A stretch of 64,000 bases of DNA, taken from IMG/VR virus record IMGVR_UViG_3300042505_001173, positions 1 through 64,000 of that record. One strand, 5' to 3'. Shown piece after piece: positions 26,371 through 33,753 of this stretch. How positions within the stretch are numbered: position 1 is the stretch's first letter; every line of letters starts with the position of its first letter. Under the pieces are notes generated by a model, which saw only the letters and a list, made by a program, of their open reading frames with translations, searched no databases and was not told the DNA's origin. Made by a program: the position numbers and the translations under genes. This stretch comes from a virus.

Positions 26371-26583
26371 TTATTCATTGATAATTAATTCATTAATCAT
26401 TAAGAATTCCACAAACCCTAATTTTTCACCAATCATTTTTTTGTAGATTCCAGTAATCAACGCATAATTATCAGCTTGTCCTTGTTTTTTAGCAATCGCT
26501 TTAGCTTTATTCCATCTACCTTCCGCTTCACTGGTAGATATATGATGTTTTTTAGCTGTCTTTTTAATATATGAAGTAGGCAT
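26371..26583 (-). CDS. Small conserved phage protein ('KKTAKKHHISTSEAEGRWNKAK' type)
   Basis: A 70-residue basic protein starting 'MPTSYIKKTAKKHHIS', with 'EAEGRWNKAKAIAKKQG' and 'DNYALITGIYKKMIG'. Very similar short proteins, of unknown function, recur in many large phages, often as a stand-alone gene or as a tail on a larger protein. The pattern is helix, helix, acidic end. A late-like octamer (GATAAATA, 26636-26643) lies 53 bases upstream. It faces away from the 278-residue gene across a shared promoter region. Confidence 0.75.
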   Translation of the reverse strand: MPTSYIKKTAKKHHISTSEAEGRWNKAKAIAKKQGQADNYALITGIYKKMIGEKLGFVEFLMINELIINE

Positions 26584-26635
26584 TGTTTAAGTCCATTAAC
26601 AATTTTGCGGTAAGATAATATCGAATAAAAACATT

Positions 26636-26643
26636 TATTTATC
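26636..26643 (-). promoter_or_regulatory. Possible late-type promoter (GATAAATA)
   Basis: A one-base variant of the late octamer on the minus strand lies 53 bases before the start at 26583, back to back with a plus-strand sigma70-type promoter. Confidence 0.4.
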
Positions 26644-26644
26644 A

Positions 26645-26673
26645 TTGATAATAAATTGAATTTATAATATAAT
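26645..26673 (+). promoter_or_regulatory. Sigma70-type promoter (TTGATA-N17-TATAAT)
   Basis: A -35 TTGATA and a perfect -10 TATAAT with a 17-base spacer lie 46 bases before the gene at 26720, which itself has an AAGGA ribosome site. Confidence 0.72.
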
Positions 26674-26719
26674 ACATCCGTAGAGATATAGTTTTTAAAA
26701 AAACATAAAGGATGATAAT

Positions 26720-27556
26720 ATGGATTATAAATTAGTTTTTGCGAATGATATTAAGATTGAGTCACACGCAAAAGGGGTTGACGTAGTCATTAATAACGAA
26801 CATACAGCTTCATTTGCTGAACTATCTAACGTAGTGAAGTTATATCGGACAGATAAGGATGAATGTGTCAAGCGTCTAACAGGTGGTTCATTTTTCTTTA
26901 TAAACGGACAACTCATTGATCATAGAGATATAACATACCAAGGGTATATTATGACTGATTCAGATATTTCTGAATTAATGTCAAAGCTTGGCTATGTTAC
27001 AGGTGTACCAGTAAAAGATCTAAAAGGTCTACACTTAGTGAATAGCGGTCGCAGCGATTATACGTTAATTTCACCGTATAAGCGTAGAGGTCTAACTTTA
27101 GGTTCAGTTGAATTATATCATGTATGGAGTACGTTTTCAAGTAATATTAGATTTTCATATAAAATTACAGTAGAAGAAGGTGATGTAATTTTTAATAGAC
27201 CTCTATCGAACCATAAAGTATCAATTACATCAAAAAACTGGTATAATATACTATTAAGAGATAGTGAAGTATGTTTATCAAAAATAGTTAACATATTTGA
27301 AGCAAAATTTGTAAATCTATCAAACGAGAAATGTTTAGGTAAAGATGTAGCTAATATTAATGAACACGCTAATATTAGATTTGTTCAAGAAATCATAGAC
27401 GATACATCAAAAACATATGCTGATGATGAAGAAACACATTTAACAAAATTAAAAGCATGGCAATACGTCGTTGAATTAATTCAATATGATACAAACGATG
27501 GAAAATACATAGGTCAGTTGTATCAAATTGCAAACAACTTATTATGGGTAAAGTAA
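26720..27556 (+). CDS. Hypothetical protein, 278 residues
   Basis: A soluble, mixed alpha/beta protein starting 'MDYKLVFANDIKIESHAKG'. The N-terminal half has 'GGSFFFINGQLIDHRD' and 'MTDSDISELMSKLGY'. The middle is strand-rich ('VELYHVWSTFSSNIRFSYKI') and the C-terminal 60 residues are helical. The layout loosely recalls DUF932-type phage/plasmid proteins, but I cannot confirm it. It is transcribed from a clear sigma70-type promoter, and its stop overlaps the start of the membrane gene (TAATG). An early or middle-phase function is inferred from the promoter. Confidence 0.7.
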   Translation: MDYKLVFANDIKIESHAKGVDVVINNEHTASFAELSNVVKLYRTDKDECVKRLTGGSFFFINGQLIDHRDITYQGYIMTDSDISELMSKLGYVTGVPVKDLKGLHLVNSGRSDYTLISPYKRRGLTLGSVELYHVWSTFSSNIRFSYKITVEEGDVIFNRPLSNHKVSITSKNWYNILLRDSEVCLSKIVNIFEAKFVNLSNEKCLGKDVANINEHANIRFVQEIIDDTSKTYADDEETHLTKLKAWQYVVELIQYDTNDGKYIGQLYQIANNLLWVK

Positions 27557-27972
27557 TGGATGAACAAAAAATAACCACATATCAAAAAACAATATTATTT
27601 CATTTCGCAAGTGTTGAATCTAAATTATTTCGAAACCGGTTTTTGTTGGTGTTTATAGCAGGTTTAATTTTAGCTTTATCAGCTTCGATCGGTACGTTAT
27701 GGTACAATAACGGGTTAATTCCATCGTTAGAGTCAAGTACAGTATTAGTTGTTAGTGTACTAATCATGATGTATTTGATTCAAATAAACAGATATTTAAC
27801 CGCAGCATCTGTATTTCTAATTGAACTTCATACTAGATTGTTTATGTTTATGAGAATTTTCAAACAGTTTGATTCAAGTGATGAAAATGTTGATTTTAAG
27901 ACAATTCTCGAAACTGAAATGGATCTATTAGAAAGTGAGATTAAACATCGGTTTAAACACACAATACGATAG
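27556..27972 (+). CDS. Two-helix membrane protein
   Basis: A 138-residue protein. The ATG at 27556 overlaps the upstream stop (TAATG), and an earlier in-frame ATG at 27544 lies inside that gene. Hydrophobic segments at about residues 28-48 ('FLLVFIAGLILALSASIG') and 62-82 flank a short loop. The C-terminal 50 residues are charged and helical ('FKTILETEMDLLESEIKHR'). It looks like an inner-membrane protein with a cytoplasmic helical tail. Its place in an early operon suggests a host-membrane role such as exclusion or lysis timing, but no family is recognised. Confidence 0.7.
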   Translation: MDEQKITTYQKTILFHFASVESKLFRNRFLLVFIAGLILALSASIGTLWYNNGLIPSLESSTVLVVSVLIMMYLIQINRYLTAASVFLIELHTRLFMFMRIFKQFDSSDENVDFKTILETEMDLLESEIKHRFKHTIR

Positions 27973-27991
27973 ATTCTTAAAACTCTAGTCT

Positions 27992-28023
27992 AAACCCCTA
28001 GTCTAAAACCCTAGGGGTTTTTA
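27992..28023 (+). terminator. Rho-independent terminator
   Basis: The stem AAACCCCTAG/CTAGGGGTTT with a 9-base loop is followed by a T run. It lies 20 bases after the membrane gene and just before the late promoter of the next unit. Confidence 0.85.
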
Positions 28024-28039
28024 CTGTCTACTCGACTAG

Positions 28040-28047
28040 CATAAATA
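28040..28047 (+). promoter_or_regulatory. Late-type promoter (CATAAATA)
   Basis: One base off TATAAATA, ending 35 bases before the ATG at 28082. The same variant and spacing occur at 59463-59470. Confidence 0.6.
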
Positions 28048-28081
28048 CGTAATCTATTTCACCAATTATTAGAATATAAAA

Positions 28082-29191
28082 ATGAGCACATTTTACCAAT
28101 TTTTAGTCGAGTCAGAAGTAGCAGATCAATGGCTATCAACTCACGTGAGACATACAGTTGATAAGTACCCAACCCAAGAAATTATTGATGGTTTAATCCA
28201 CTCATATCCATATACAAAAAAATTACCTGTATACAGAAGCGTTAATTTTGCTGATGAAGAACAGTATAGAACATTTTTAGAACAAACTGACCACGGTACT
28301 AAATTATCAACTAGTACTATTACATCGTGGTCACCTGATGCACATACTGCGCACCAATACGCTGTTACACGTCCAACGTTCTTCGACGGTGAAGGTAAGT
28401 TTGCACAACCTGAAGATAAGAAACGCAATGAACGCGATTTTCTAGTCGGTACAGCGGGAGTTGTATTAAAATTAAATGTACCTTCAAATTCAGCAATTGA
28501 TGTTTCACAATCAAAGTACACCCATGAAAGTGAGATCATCTTAGTACCTGGACATTATGATATATCTATCTACAAAACAACCATACCGTACGTTAGATCT
28601 ATTCACGATGAAAATTATGATGAAATTATCCAAGCGTTAGATGATTTAGATTCAGGCTTCAATAGACAAAAACTTGAACATGTTTTGTTTAGATTTGCTG
28701 ATTTATCAAATGAAGCTAAAACTAAAATTTGGGAACTATTTAAATTTAAAGATAAAATTGATACTTATGTAGATGTACAAGGTAGTGATCAATCTGAAGA
28801 TAATGTTATTCGTGTAGATTACGATATTCCAGACGGGTTATTGTACTGCTATAGAATTTTATTACCAGAACATCAACAATCGGTTAGGTTAGCTGTTAAA
28901 AATGCGTTGCAAGACATCAGTAATAAAATTGAAAAACTTGCAAAAGAAAAAGAAATCGATCTTAGAACGGTTCGTATTCATGCATCACCTACTATCGTAT
29001 TAGGTGAGTTAATTACCGGTATCAATGCATTTAGAAATATCGATAATGAATTGCAACAACGTTATAGAAGCGTTGAAAATGAAACTGATATTAAATCGAT
29101 TGAAAAATTACCACACGATGAAAAAATTCAAGCGATTAAACGTTTCAGTAATGATTTAATTCAAGTGATCAACAACCTACCTAAACAATAA
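28082..29191 (+). CDS. Putative ADP-ribosyltransferase (R-S-E class)
   Basis: A 369-residue protein. The N-terminal about 165 residues show the three signatures of arginine-type ADP-ribosyltransferases in order and spacing: an arginine on the first strand ('PVYRSVNF', R52), a Ser-Thr-Ser strand ('KLSTSTITSWSPD', S76-S78) and an E-x-E loop ('HESEIILVPG', E149 and E151). Such enzymes transfer ADP-ribose from NAD+ to proteins, or in T4 ModB also attach NAD-capped RNA. The C-terminal about 200 residues are mostly helical and unrecognised. It is the first gene after a late-type promoter and overlaps a structural gene (TAATG), so it may be packaged in the virion like T4 Alt; that is inference. Confidence 0.72.
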   Translation: MSTFYQFLVESEVADQWLSTHVRHTVDKYPTQEIIDGLIHSYPYTKKLPVYRSVNFADEEQYRTFLEQTDHGTKLSTSTITSWSPDAHTAHQYAVTRPTFFDGEGKFAQPEDKKRNERDFLVGTAGVVLKLNVPSNSAIDVSQSKYTHESEIILVPGHYDISIYKTTIPYVRSIHDENYDEIIQALDDLDSGFNRQKLEHVLFRFADLSNEAKTKIWELFKFKDKIDTYVDVQGSDQSEDNVIRVDYDIPDGLLYCYRILLPEHQQSVRLAVKNALQDISNKIEKLAKEKEIDLRTVRIHASPTIVLGELITGINAFRNIDNELQQRYRSVENETDIKSIEKLPHDEKIQAIKRFSNDLIQVINNLPKQ

Positions 29192-30111
29192 TGGATAATT
29201 ACAGAATTGAATTTTCTAACAAGTCAAAGACGCCGTTTGAGGTTGGATACCGATCATTCAATTCTCAAACATCCTTGACTTTACCAGGTAAGAATAGCGT
29301 TAATTATGGAAAAGACTTAAATTCATGTTTTTACCATTTATTAGAAAGCTTTAGTAACGATTTACCACCAGTTAATCCGATTGAAGGACAGACGTGGTAT
29401 GATTACGACAGTAAAGTCTTACGGATATACAATTTAGATCGATGGGAACGTGTCGGTTTAATGGATCCTCCAACAGTACCAAATGATGCTGTTGGACCAT
29501 CTGAAATGCAATCAATCATAAACCAATACCTTAAAACAGATATTGGTGAGATGGCTGGGCCATTATTGTTAAAAGAGACGTCTATTGGTGATTCTGACAA
29601 CGCTGCTGTAACGAAACGGTACGTAGATAATCAACAACCACCAACGATGAATGATTTGGTACCATTGAGTGGTAATCAAGTCGCGATAACAGATGGTATT
29701 ATAGTCGAAGATGTACCAATTAGAGAGACTTTACAAGCTGTTACCAAAATATACGCTGACGAAAACTCCCCATCAGTACAACGGGTTAAAGATAGTTTAG
29801 TATTAGTTAACGGTAATGCAGCAAAGAACATCATTAACGTTGTTAAGTTGGTACCCCATAACCAACTTTTTGTATTTGGTTGTATTAGTCTGTTAGGTTC
29901 AAATGCTTTTAGAGATGTACCGTTAGGTAATATAGGTGACATCATAAATGCCAGTTTAACAGTTACCAAAACTGGTACAGCTAATGCGGCTACTGTTAGT
30001 GCAAGATTCATTTCACGTGATGGTATAGTTGATACAATTAGAGTGATAAAACATGGTGATTTAACATTACCTGTGTCAGTATATTTTACTATAACAGGAA
30101 ACATAGCATGA
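29191..30111 (+). CDS. Virion structural protein with 'GQxWYD' N-terminal module (paralogue 1)
   Basis: A 306-residue protein. Residues 1-85 carry the module shared by six proteins of this window: 'YRIEFSNKSK', 'SLTLPGKNSVNYGKDLN', 'LLESFSND' and 'PIEGQTWYDYDSKVLRIY'. Then comes 'AAVTKRYVDNQQPP', a common fibre motif, and a beta-rich C-terminal domain of about 110 residues. It overlaps the ADP-ribosyltransferase gene (TAATG) and the next paralogue (ATGA). The module suggests a shared attachment point on baseplate or fibre. A short fibre or baseplate decoration is likely. Confidence 0.78.
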   Translation: MDNYRIEFSNKSKTPFEVGYRSFNSQTSLTLPGKNSVNYGKDLNSCFYHLLESFSNDLPPVNPIEGQTWYDYDSKVLRIYNLDRWERVGLMDPPTVPNDAVGPSEMQSIINQYLKTDIGEMAGPLLLKETSIGDSDNAAVTKRYVDNQQPPTMNDLVPLSGNQVAITDGIIVEDVPIRETLQAVTKIYADENSPSVQRVKDSLVLVNGNAAKNIINVVKLVPHNQLFVFGCISLLGSNAFRDVPLGNIGDIINASLTVTKTGTANAATVSARFISRDGIVDTIRVIKHGDLTLPVSVYFTITGNIA

Positions 30112-31109
30112 TAGATACATCCTTAATAATCTATTCTACAAACTCAATGTTACCAAAATCGATTACAGTTGCTCCGCGTACACGTGATACTAGTACATCA
30201 CTAGTACTACACGGAGATGGTACTTTTAACTATGGTCATGAACTGTTAACAAACCTGTTACATTTAGCTGAAAATTTTAGTAATAGTACACCACCTACTA
30301 ACCCAATATCTGGTCAAAAATTCTATAATAATGTTGAAAAACTGTTATATGTATACCACGATATATGGAATGAGAGTATAAGTTCATATGTCGGTGAGTG
30401 GACACCGATTACTATTGTAGAAAACTCAAGCACGTTAGATATAGTGTACGAGTCTGAAATCACGTCAAAGCATAGTGATCGAACACTATCACAGTATGTT
30501 AGTAAAATAATTCCATTGATTGGTAATAATTCGCCTGTAGAACTAACATTAATTGATGTTCCGCCGGAAATTGACAATCAAGCTGTTACCAAAAAATACG
30601 CTGATTCGATACTATCACGTCCTGTACCGTATGTACCTAAAACAGGTACAGTTACAATGACAGGACCATTGATATTACCTGATACTGCGAGAACAGACAA
30701 TGATAATACATTAGTAAATATTAAATACGTCTACGAATTAGGTAGGTTCGATATTAAAGATGAAATTTCATCACCGAACGAATATAATGTAATTACCTAC
30801 TCTGATGTTGGTCGGAAACAAGCTGATGGTACCGATGATGTATCACCTTGGTTCACAATGATATATTTTAATGAAACTATTGCAGACGGTTTAAACAATA
30901 AACAAATATCTTTACCGTTTACATTCTCAACTGCCGTGAACATAGATACATCGTACAACTATAGTATGGCTGTAACATGCAGTTCTGTGGGATCTAATGT
31001 TGTCTTACATGCAGTAGTAAATTCAGGTTCATCAATTACAATAACTAGACCGGGGACTACAGGAGAGTTAAAAATCTGTGGAACTGTGTACGGTTTCCGG
31101 AATAGATAG
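30108..31109 (+). CDS. Virion structural protein with 'GQxFYN' N-terminal module (paralogue 2)
   Basis: A 333-residue relative of its two neighbours. The shared module appears at residues 25-90 ('SLVLHGDGTFNYGHELL', 'LAENFSNSTPPTNPISGQ'), followed by 'NQAVTKKYADSIL' and a second 'LVNIKYVYELG' copy. The C-terminal 100 residues form a beta-sandwich-like domain ('PFTFSTAVNIDTSYNYSMAV') resembling the C-terminal part of paralogues 1 and 3. It starts in an ATGA overlap and is separated from paralogue 3 by 15 bases. Sequence divergence between the three is high, so the duplication is old. Confidence 0.78.
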   Translation: MIDTSLIIYSTNSMLPKSITVAPRTRDTSTSLVLHGDGTFNYGHELLTNLLHLAENFSNSTPPTNPISGQKFYNNVEKLLYVYHDIWNESISSYVGEWTPITIVENSSTLDIVYESEITSKHSDRTLSQYVSKIIPLIGNNSPVELTLIDVPPEIDNQAVTKKYADSILSRPVPYVPKTGTVTMTGPLILPDTARTDNDNTLVNIKYVYELGRFDIKDEISSPNEYNVITYSDVGRKQADGTDDVSPWFTMIYFNETIADGLNNKQISLPFTFSTAVNIDTSYNYSMAVTCSSVGSNVVLHAVVNSGSSITITRPGTTGELKICGTVYGFRNR

Positions 31110-31124
31110 CAGGTTAATTAAACA

Positions 31125-32126
31125 ATGACAACATCAGCATATACAGTTAATTTTTCTGATACAAATAAAGCACCAATTGTAATTGAACCAAGTGAGTTAA
31201 ATTATGATACAACACTAACCTTATTTGGTAGGGATTCTACCTCTTGGGGAGCTCACTTCAACAACAACTTAGTTAAAATACTCGAAAATTTCTGCAATGA
31301 TTATGTACCTGGATATACAGGTCAAGTATTAGAAGGTCAATTATGGTATGATTCTGGTAATAAGCAATTAAAACTATGTACCGATTCAACAAATGTAGAG
31401 TGGATGCCTCTAACACGGATACCATCTCCAGAGTTAACAGGTATAGTTACTACATCTATATTAGATATTCGTTTAGCTGATTATATTCCGTTATCAGGTA
31501 ATCGTATTGCCATGACCGGTGAATTGTTAGCTGTAGCAATTGATGAATATAGTAACCCGTTATCAGTAGCTACAAAAAAATATGTAGATTCAATAGTATG
31601 TAAATGTGCTACTAGTGATGGCAATTGGGTTAATAATTATTTGAGTGATACTGGAGGTATCATATCAACTACTATTATTTTACCAAACAACATTACCAAT
31701 TTTAGCTACGCAGCTACAAACCTGTACGTTACATCGAAAAATTTTATTACAGATACACTTGCACCAGAGATAACGGTTGCTAATAATACAGTTGATGTTA
31801 CTAACAACCTATCAGGTATGTTTACTGGGTGGCCACCAGCTGGTACTGGCATCTACAAATACTATGGAACGATTATAATTCCAGGTACCACAGCACTAAC
31901 TCCACATGTATGTGTATGTACATTTACTGATGCTCTAGCAACAACATACAATGTAAATGTTTCAGGTACTATACTGAACAATAAAGATGTTGCAGGTACA
32001 ATCGATACCGGTTCAGCTTGTGATGCTTATGTAGATATTATTTCAGGTACCGAATTTCAAATTAAATGTTCAGCTAGCACATTTGCTCAATTGATTTATG
32101 TAACAGTATTTGGACATAAAGCTTAA
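31125..32126 (+). CDS. Virion structural protein with 'GQLWYD' N-terminal module (paralogue 3)
   Basis: A 333-residue protein with the best-preserved copy of the shared module in this operon ('YTVNFSDTNKAPI', 'TLTLFGRDSTSWG', 'ILENFCNDY', 'LEGQLWYDSGNKQLKLC'). 'LSVATKKYVDSIV' follows, then a C-terminal domain with 'TTYNVNVSGTILNN'. It ends the late plus-strand operon; a sigma70-type promoter for the NAD+ genes starts nine bases after its stop and a hairpin terminator follows. Role as for its paralogues: fibre or baseplate decoration. Confidence 0.78.
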   Translation: MTTSAYTVNFSDTNKAPIVIEPSELNYDTTLTLFGRDSTSWGAHFNNNLVKILENFCNDYVPGYTGQVLEGQLWYDSGNKQLKLCTDSTNVEWMPLTRIPSPELTGIVTTSILDIRLADYIPLSGNRIAMTGELLAVAIDEYSNPLSVATKKYVDSIVCKCATSDGNWVNNYLSDTGGIISTTIILPNNITNFSYAATNLYVTSKNFITDTLAPEITVANNTVDVTNNLSGMFTGWPPAGTGIYKYYGTIIIPGTTALTPHVCVCTFTDALATTYNVNVSGTILNNKDVAGTIDTGSACDAYVDIISGTEFQIKCSASTFAQLIYVTVFGHKA

Positions 32127-32134
32127 AAATATTA

Positions 32135-32163
32135 TTGAAATATAAATGTAGATAATATATAAT
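32135..32163 (+). promoter_or_regulatory. Sigma70-type promoter (TTGAAA-N17-TATAAT) of the NAD+ operon
   Basis: TTGAAA and a perfect TATAAT are spaced by 17 bases. Transcription would start near 32170, within the hairpin at 32167-32191, about 50 bases before the first NAD+ gene. Confidence 0.72.
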
Positions 32164-32166
32164 ACA

Positions 32167-32201
32167 GGTCGGTAAGATAGACTTACCGACCTTTTCATTT
32201 T
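32167..32201 (+). terminator. Hairpin terminator, also 5' stem-loop of the NAD+ transcript
   Basis: A perfect 10-bp stem (GGTCGGTAAG/CTTACCGACC) with a five-base loop is followed by a T-rich tract. It ends the late operon. Because the downstream promoter's start point falls on its first bases, the same hairpin would sit at the 5' end of the NAD+ messenger. Confidence 0.82.
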
Positions 32202-32218
32202 TAAAGAGGATTTCTTTA

Positions 32219-33259
32219 ATGACAAAAAAATACGATGTACTCGTCTACATTGGACGTTTCAGTCCAATTCATAACGGCCATATTGAAACTATCAAAACAG
32301 CCGCTAAACTTTGTAAAAAACTAATCATTATTGTTGGTTCATCTCATGGTCCAAGGACTATTAAAAATCCATGGACGTATGATGAACGAAGAAACTTCAT
32401 TATTACATCACTTGAAAATATTGATGATCCTGATGTAAGAGCACTTGACGTAGATATTCAGTCAGTTGTTGATTATTTGTATAATGATGAACGATGGGCT
32501 ACTCATATTCAAAATATTGTAAATTGCAGCTCAAATAGCGATAATATCGGTATCATTGGACATGAAAAAGACGAATCAAGTTATTACATTCATATGTTCC
32601 CACAATGGAAAAAACATCTGATTAATGCTGTTGAGATTGATAGTAAAGTTATCAACGGTACTGATATTAGAAAAGCGTTCTTTAATTATACGATTGAAAA
32701 ATTTGTAGAGTATTTACCTTATTCAGTTTATATTGATTTGTATACAAAATCGTCACTACCACCCTTTGTAGAATTGCGAAAAGAAAAAGAATATATTGAT
32801 CAATATAAGCAATCTTTTTCAATGTTACCTTACCCACCTATCTTTGTTACAACTGATGCTGTAGTAATACAATCAGGGCATGTTTTAATGATTGAGAGAC
32901 GTTCGTACCCCGGTAAAGGACTATGGGCATTACCAGGTGGTTTTGTTAACGCTGAGACAGATCGATCATTACAAGATGCAATGTTGCGTGAATTACGTGA
33001 AGAAACAAAACTTAAAGTACCTGATAAAGTATTGAAAGGTAGTATAGTTGATAAACGTGTATTTGATGCTGTTGGACGTTCATTACGCGGTAGAACAATA
33101 ACACATGCGTATCATATCAGATTACATGATGGTGAATTACCGAAAGTTAAAGGTAGTGATGATGCAGCGAAAGCAAGATTTATTCCGTTAAATGAAGTTT
33201 CAAGGTCTAATTGCTTTGAAGATCATTTTGAAATTATTTCTTGGTTTACAGGAGTTTAA
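32219..33259 (+). CDS. nadM-like: Bifunctional NMN adenylyltransferase / Nudix hydrolase
   Basis: A 346-residue protein. The N-terminal domain (about 1-185) is a nucleotidyltransferase: 'YIGRFSPIHNGH' with the HxGH motif (H18, H21), 'SSHGPRTIKNPWTYDERR', and 'INGTDIRKAF' as the equivalent of the ISSTxxR motif. It makes NAD+ from NMN and ATP. The C-terminal domain (about 205-346) is a Nudix fold: 'GLWALPGGFVNAE', then 'RELREET' and 'RSLRGRTITHAY'. The usual first Nudix glutamate, eight positions before the arginine, appears as arginine here, while RExxEE is kept, so hydrolase activity is less certain. An AGAGGA ribosome site precedes it. It pairs with the nicotinamide phosphoribosyltransferase downstream. 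Confidence 0.9.
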   Translation: MTKKYDVLVYIGRFSPIHNGHIETIKTAAKLCKKLIIIVGSSHGPRTIKNPWTYDERRNFIITSLENIDDPDVRALDVDIQSVVDYLYNDERWATHIQNIVNCSSNSDNIGIIGHEKDESSYYIHMFPQWKKHLINAVEIDSKVINGTDIRKAFFNYTIEKFVEYLPYSVYIDLYTKSSLPPFVELRKEKEYIDQYKQSFSMLPYPPIFVTTDAVVIQSGHVLMIERRSYPGKGLWALPGGFVNAETDRSLQDAMLRELREETKLKVPDKVLKGSIVDKRVFDAVGRSLRGRTITHAYHIRLHDGELPKVKGSDDAAKARFIPLNEVSRSNCFEDHFEIISWFTGV

Positions 33260-33260
33260 T

Positions 33261-33535
33261 ATGTATAAATCAAACGAGTATAGTGATGGTTTTTCTGGGT
33301 TGATATTTGTTATATTTCTTGGCATTATAATTATCGGCTTTGCATATTTTTTTTTTCACCTAATACATCATCAACACCCACACCAACGTCATTAGAAAGA
33401 ATTCATTATATTCAAAATCTTTCCCGCGAAGAAGCTATTGATTTGTTACTAGTTGTATCAACGTATAGTGATTGCTATAGCTGTACAAAAATAATCAATA
33501 AAGCCATGGTCACTAATACAGGTAAACAAAAATGA
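33261..33535 (+). CDS. Small membrane protein probably expressed by -1 frameshift at a T10 run
   Basis: The ATG at 33261 (AGGAG ribosome site six bases upstream) opens a frame that stops at 33395 after 44 codons. It contains a hydrophobic segment ('GLIFVIFLGIIIIGFAYFF'). At 33347-33356 there is a run of ten T. Slipping back one base there gives about 91 residues: the membrane segment, a Ser/Thr/Pro linker and 'LERIHYIQNLSREEAIDLLL'. That frame ends in TGA exactly overlapping the next start (ATGA), and its end resembles the downstream lipoprotein. I infer programmed frameshifting, transcript slippage, or a single-base sequence error. Confidence 0.65.
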
Positions 33536-33753
33536 AAACGATATTAATTTTATGTTTACTGTTAGTAGGTTGCGATTCATTGACAACCTCGCCAGGACCA
33601 GATAGAGAGGTCGTAAGAATATCTTACATCAATAGTTTATCACCAGAAAAAGCAAAGGGAATCTTAATCGCGTGTGCAGATGCGCAGTGGCGCTATAATG
33701 TCATTGAAAAACATATGAAGTATGAGCAATATACCTATGGAGTACAAAAATGA
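33532..33753 (+). CDS. Small lipoprotein
   Basis: A 73-residue protein with a lipoprotein signal: a basic start, the hydrophobic run 'ILILCLLLVGC' and a lipobox Cys at residue 14. The mature part contains 'VVRISYINSLSPEKAKGILI', which aligns with 'LERIHYIQNLSREEAIDLLL' of the frameshifted upstream product, so the two look like paralogues with different membrane anchors. It overlaps both neighbours by ATGA. It may be an envelope-acting factor such as superinfection exclusion or lysis control, but no family is recognised. Its presence inside an NAD+ operon is unexplained. Confidence 0.75.
   Translation: MKTILILCLLLVGCDSLTTSPGPDREVVRISYINSLSPEKAKGILIACADAQWRYNVIEKHMKYEQYTYGVQK

Noticed and set aside
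33261-33753. Inner-membrane protein followed by lipoprotein as an i-spanin/o-spanin lysis pair
   Set aside because: The mature parts resemble each other, the frames are not nested, and neither has the coiled-coil or Pro-rich layout of spanins.
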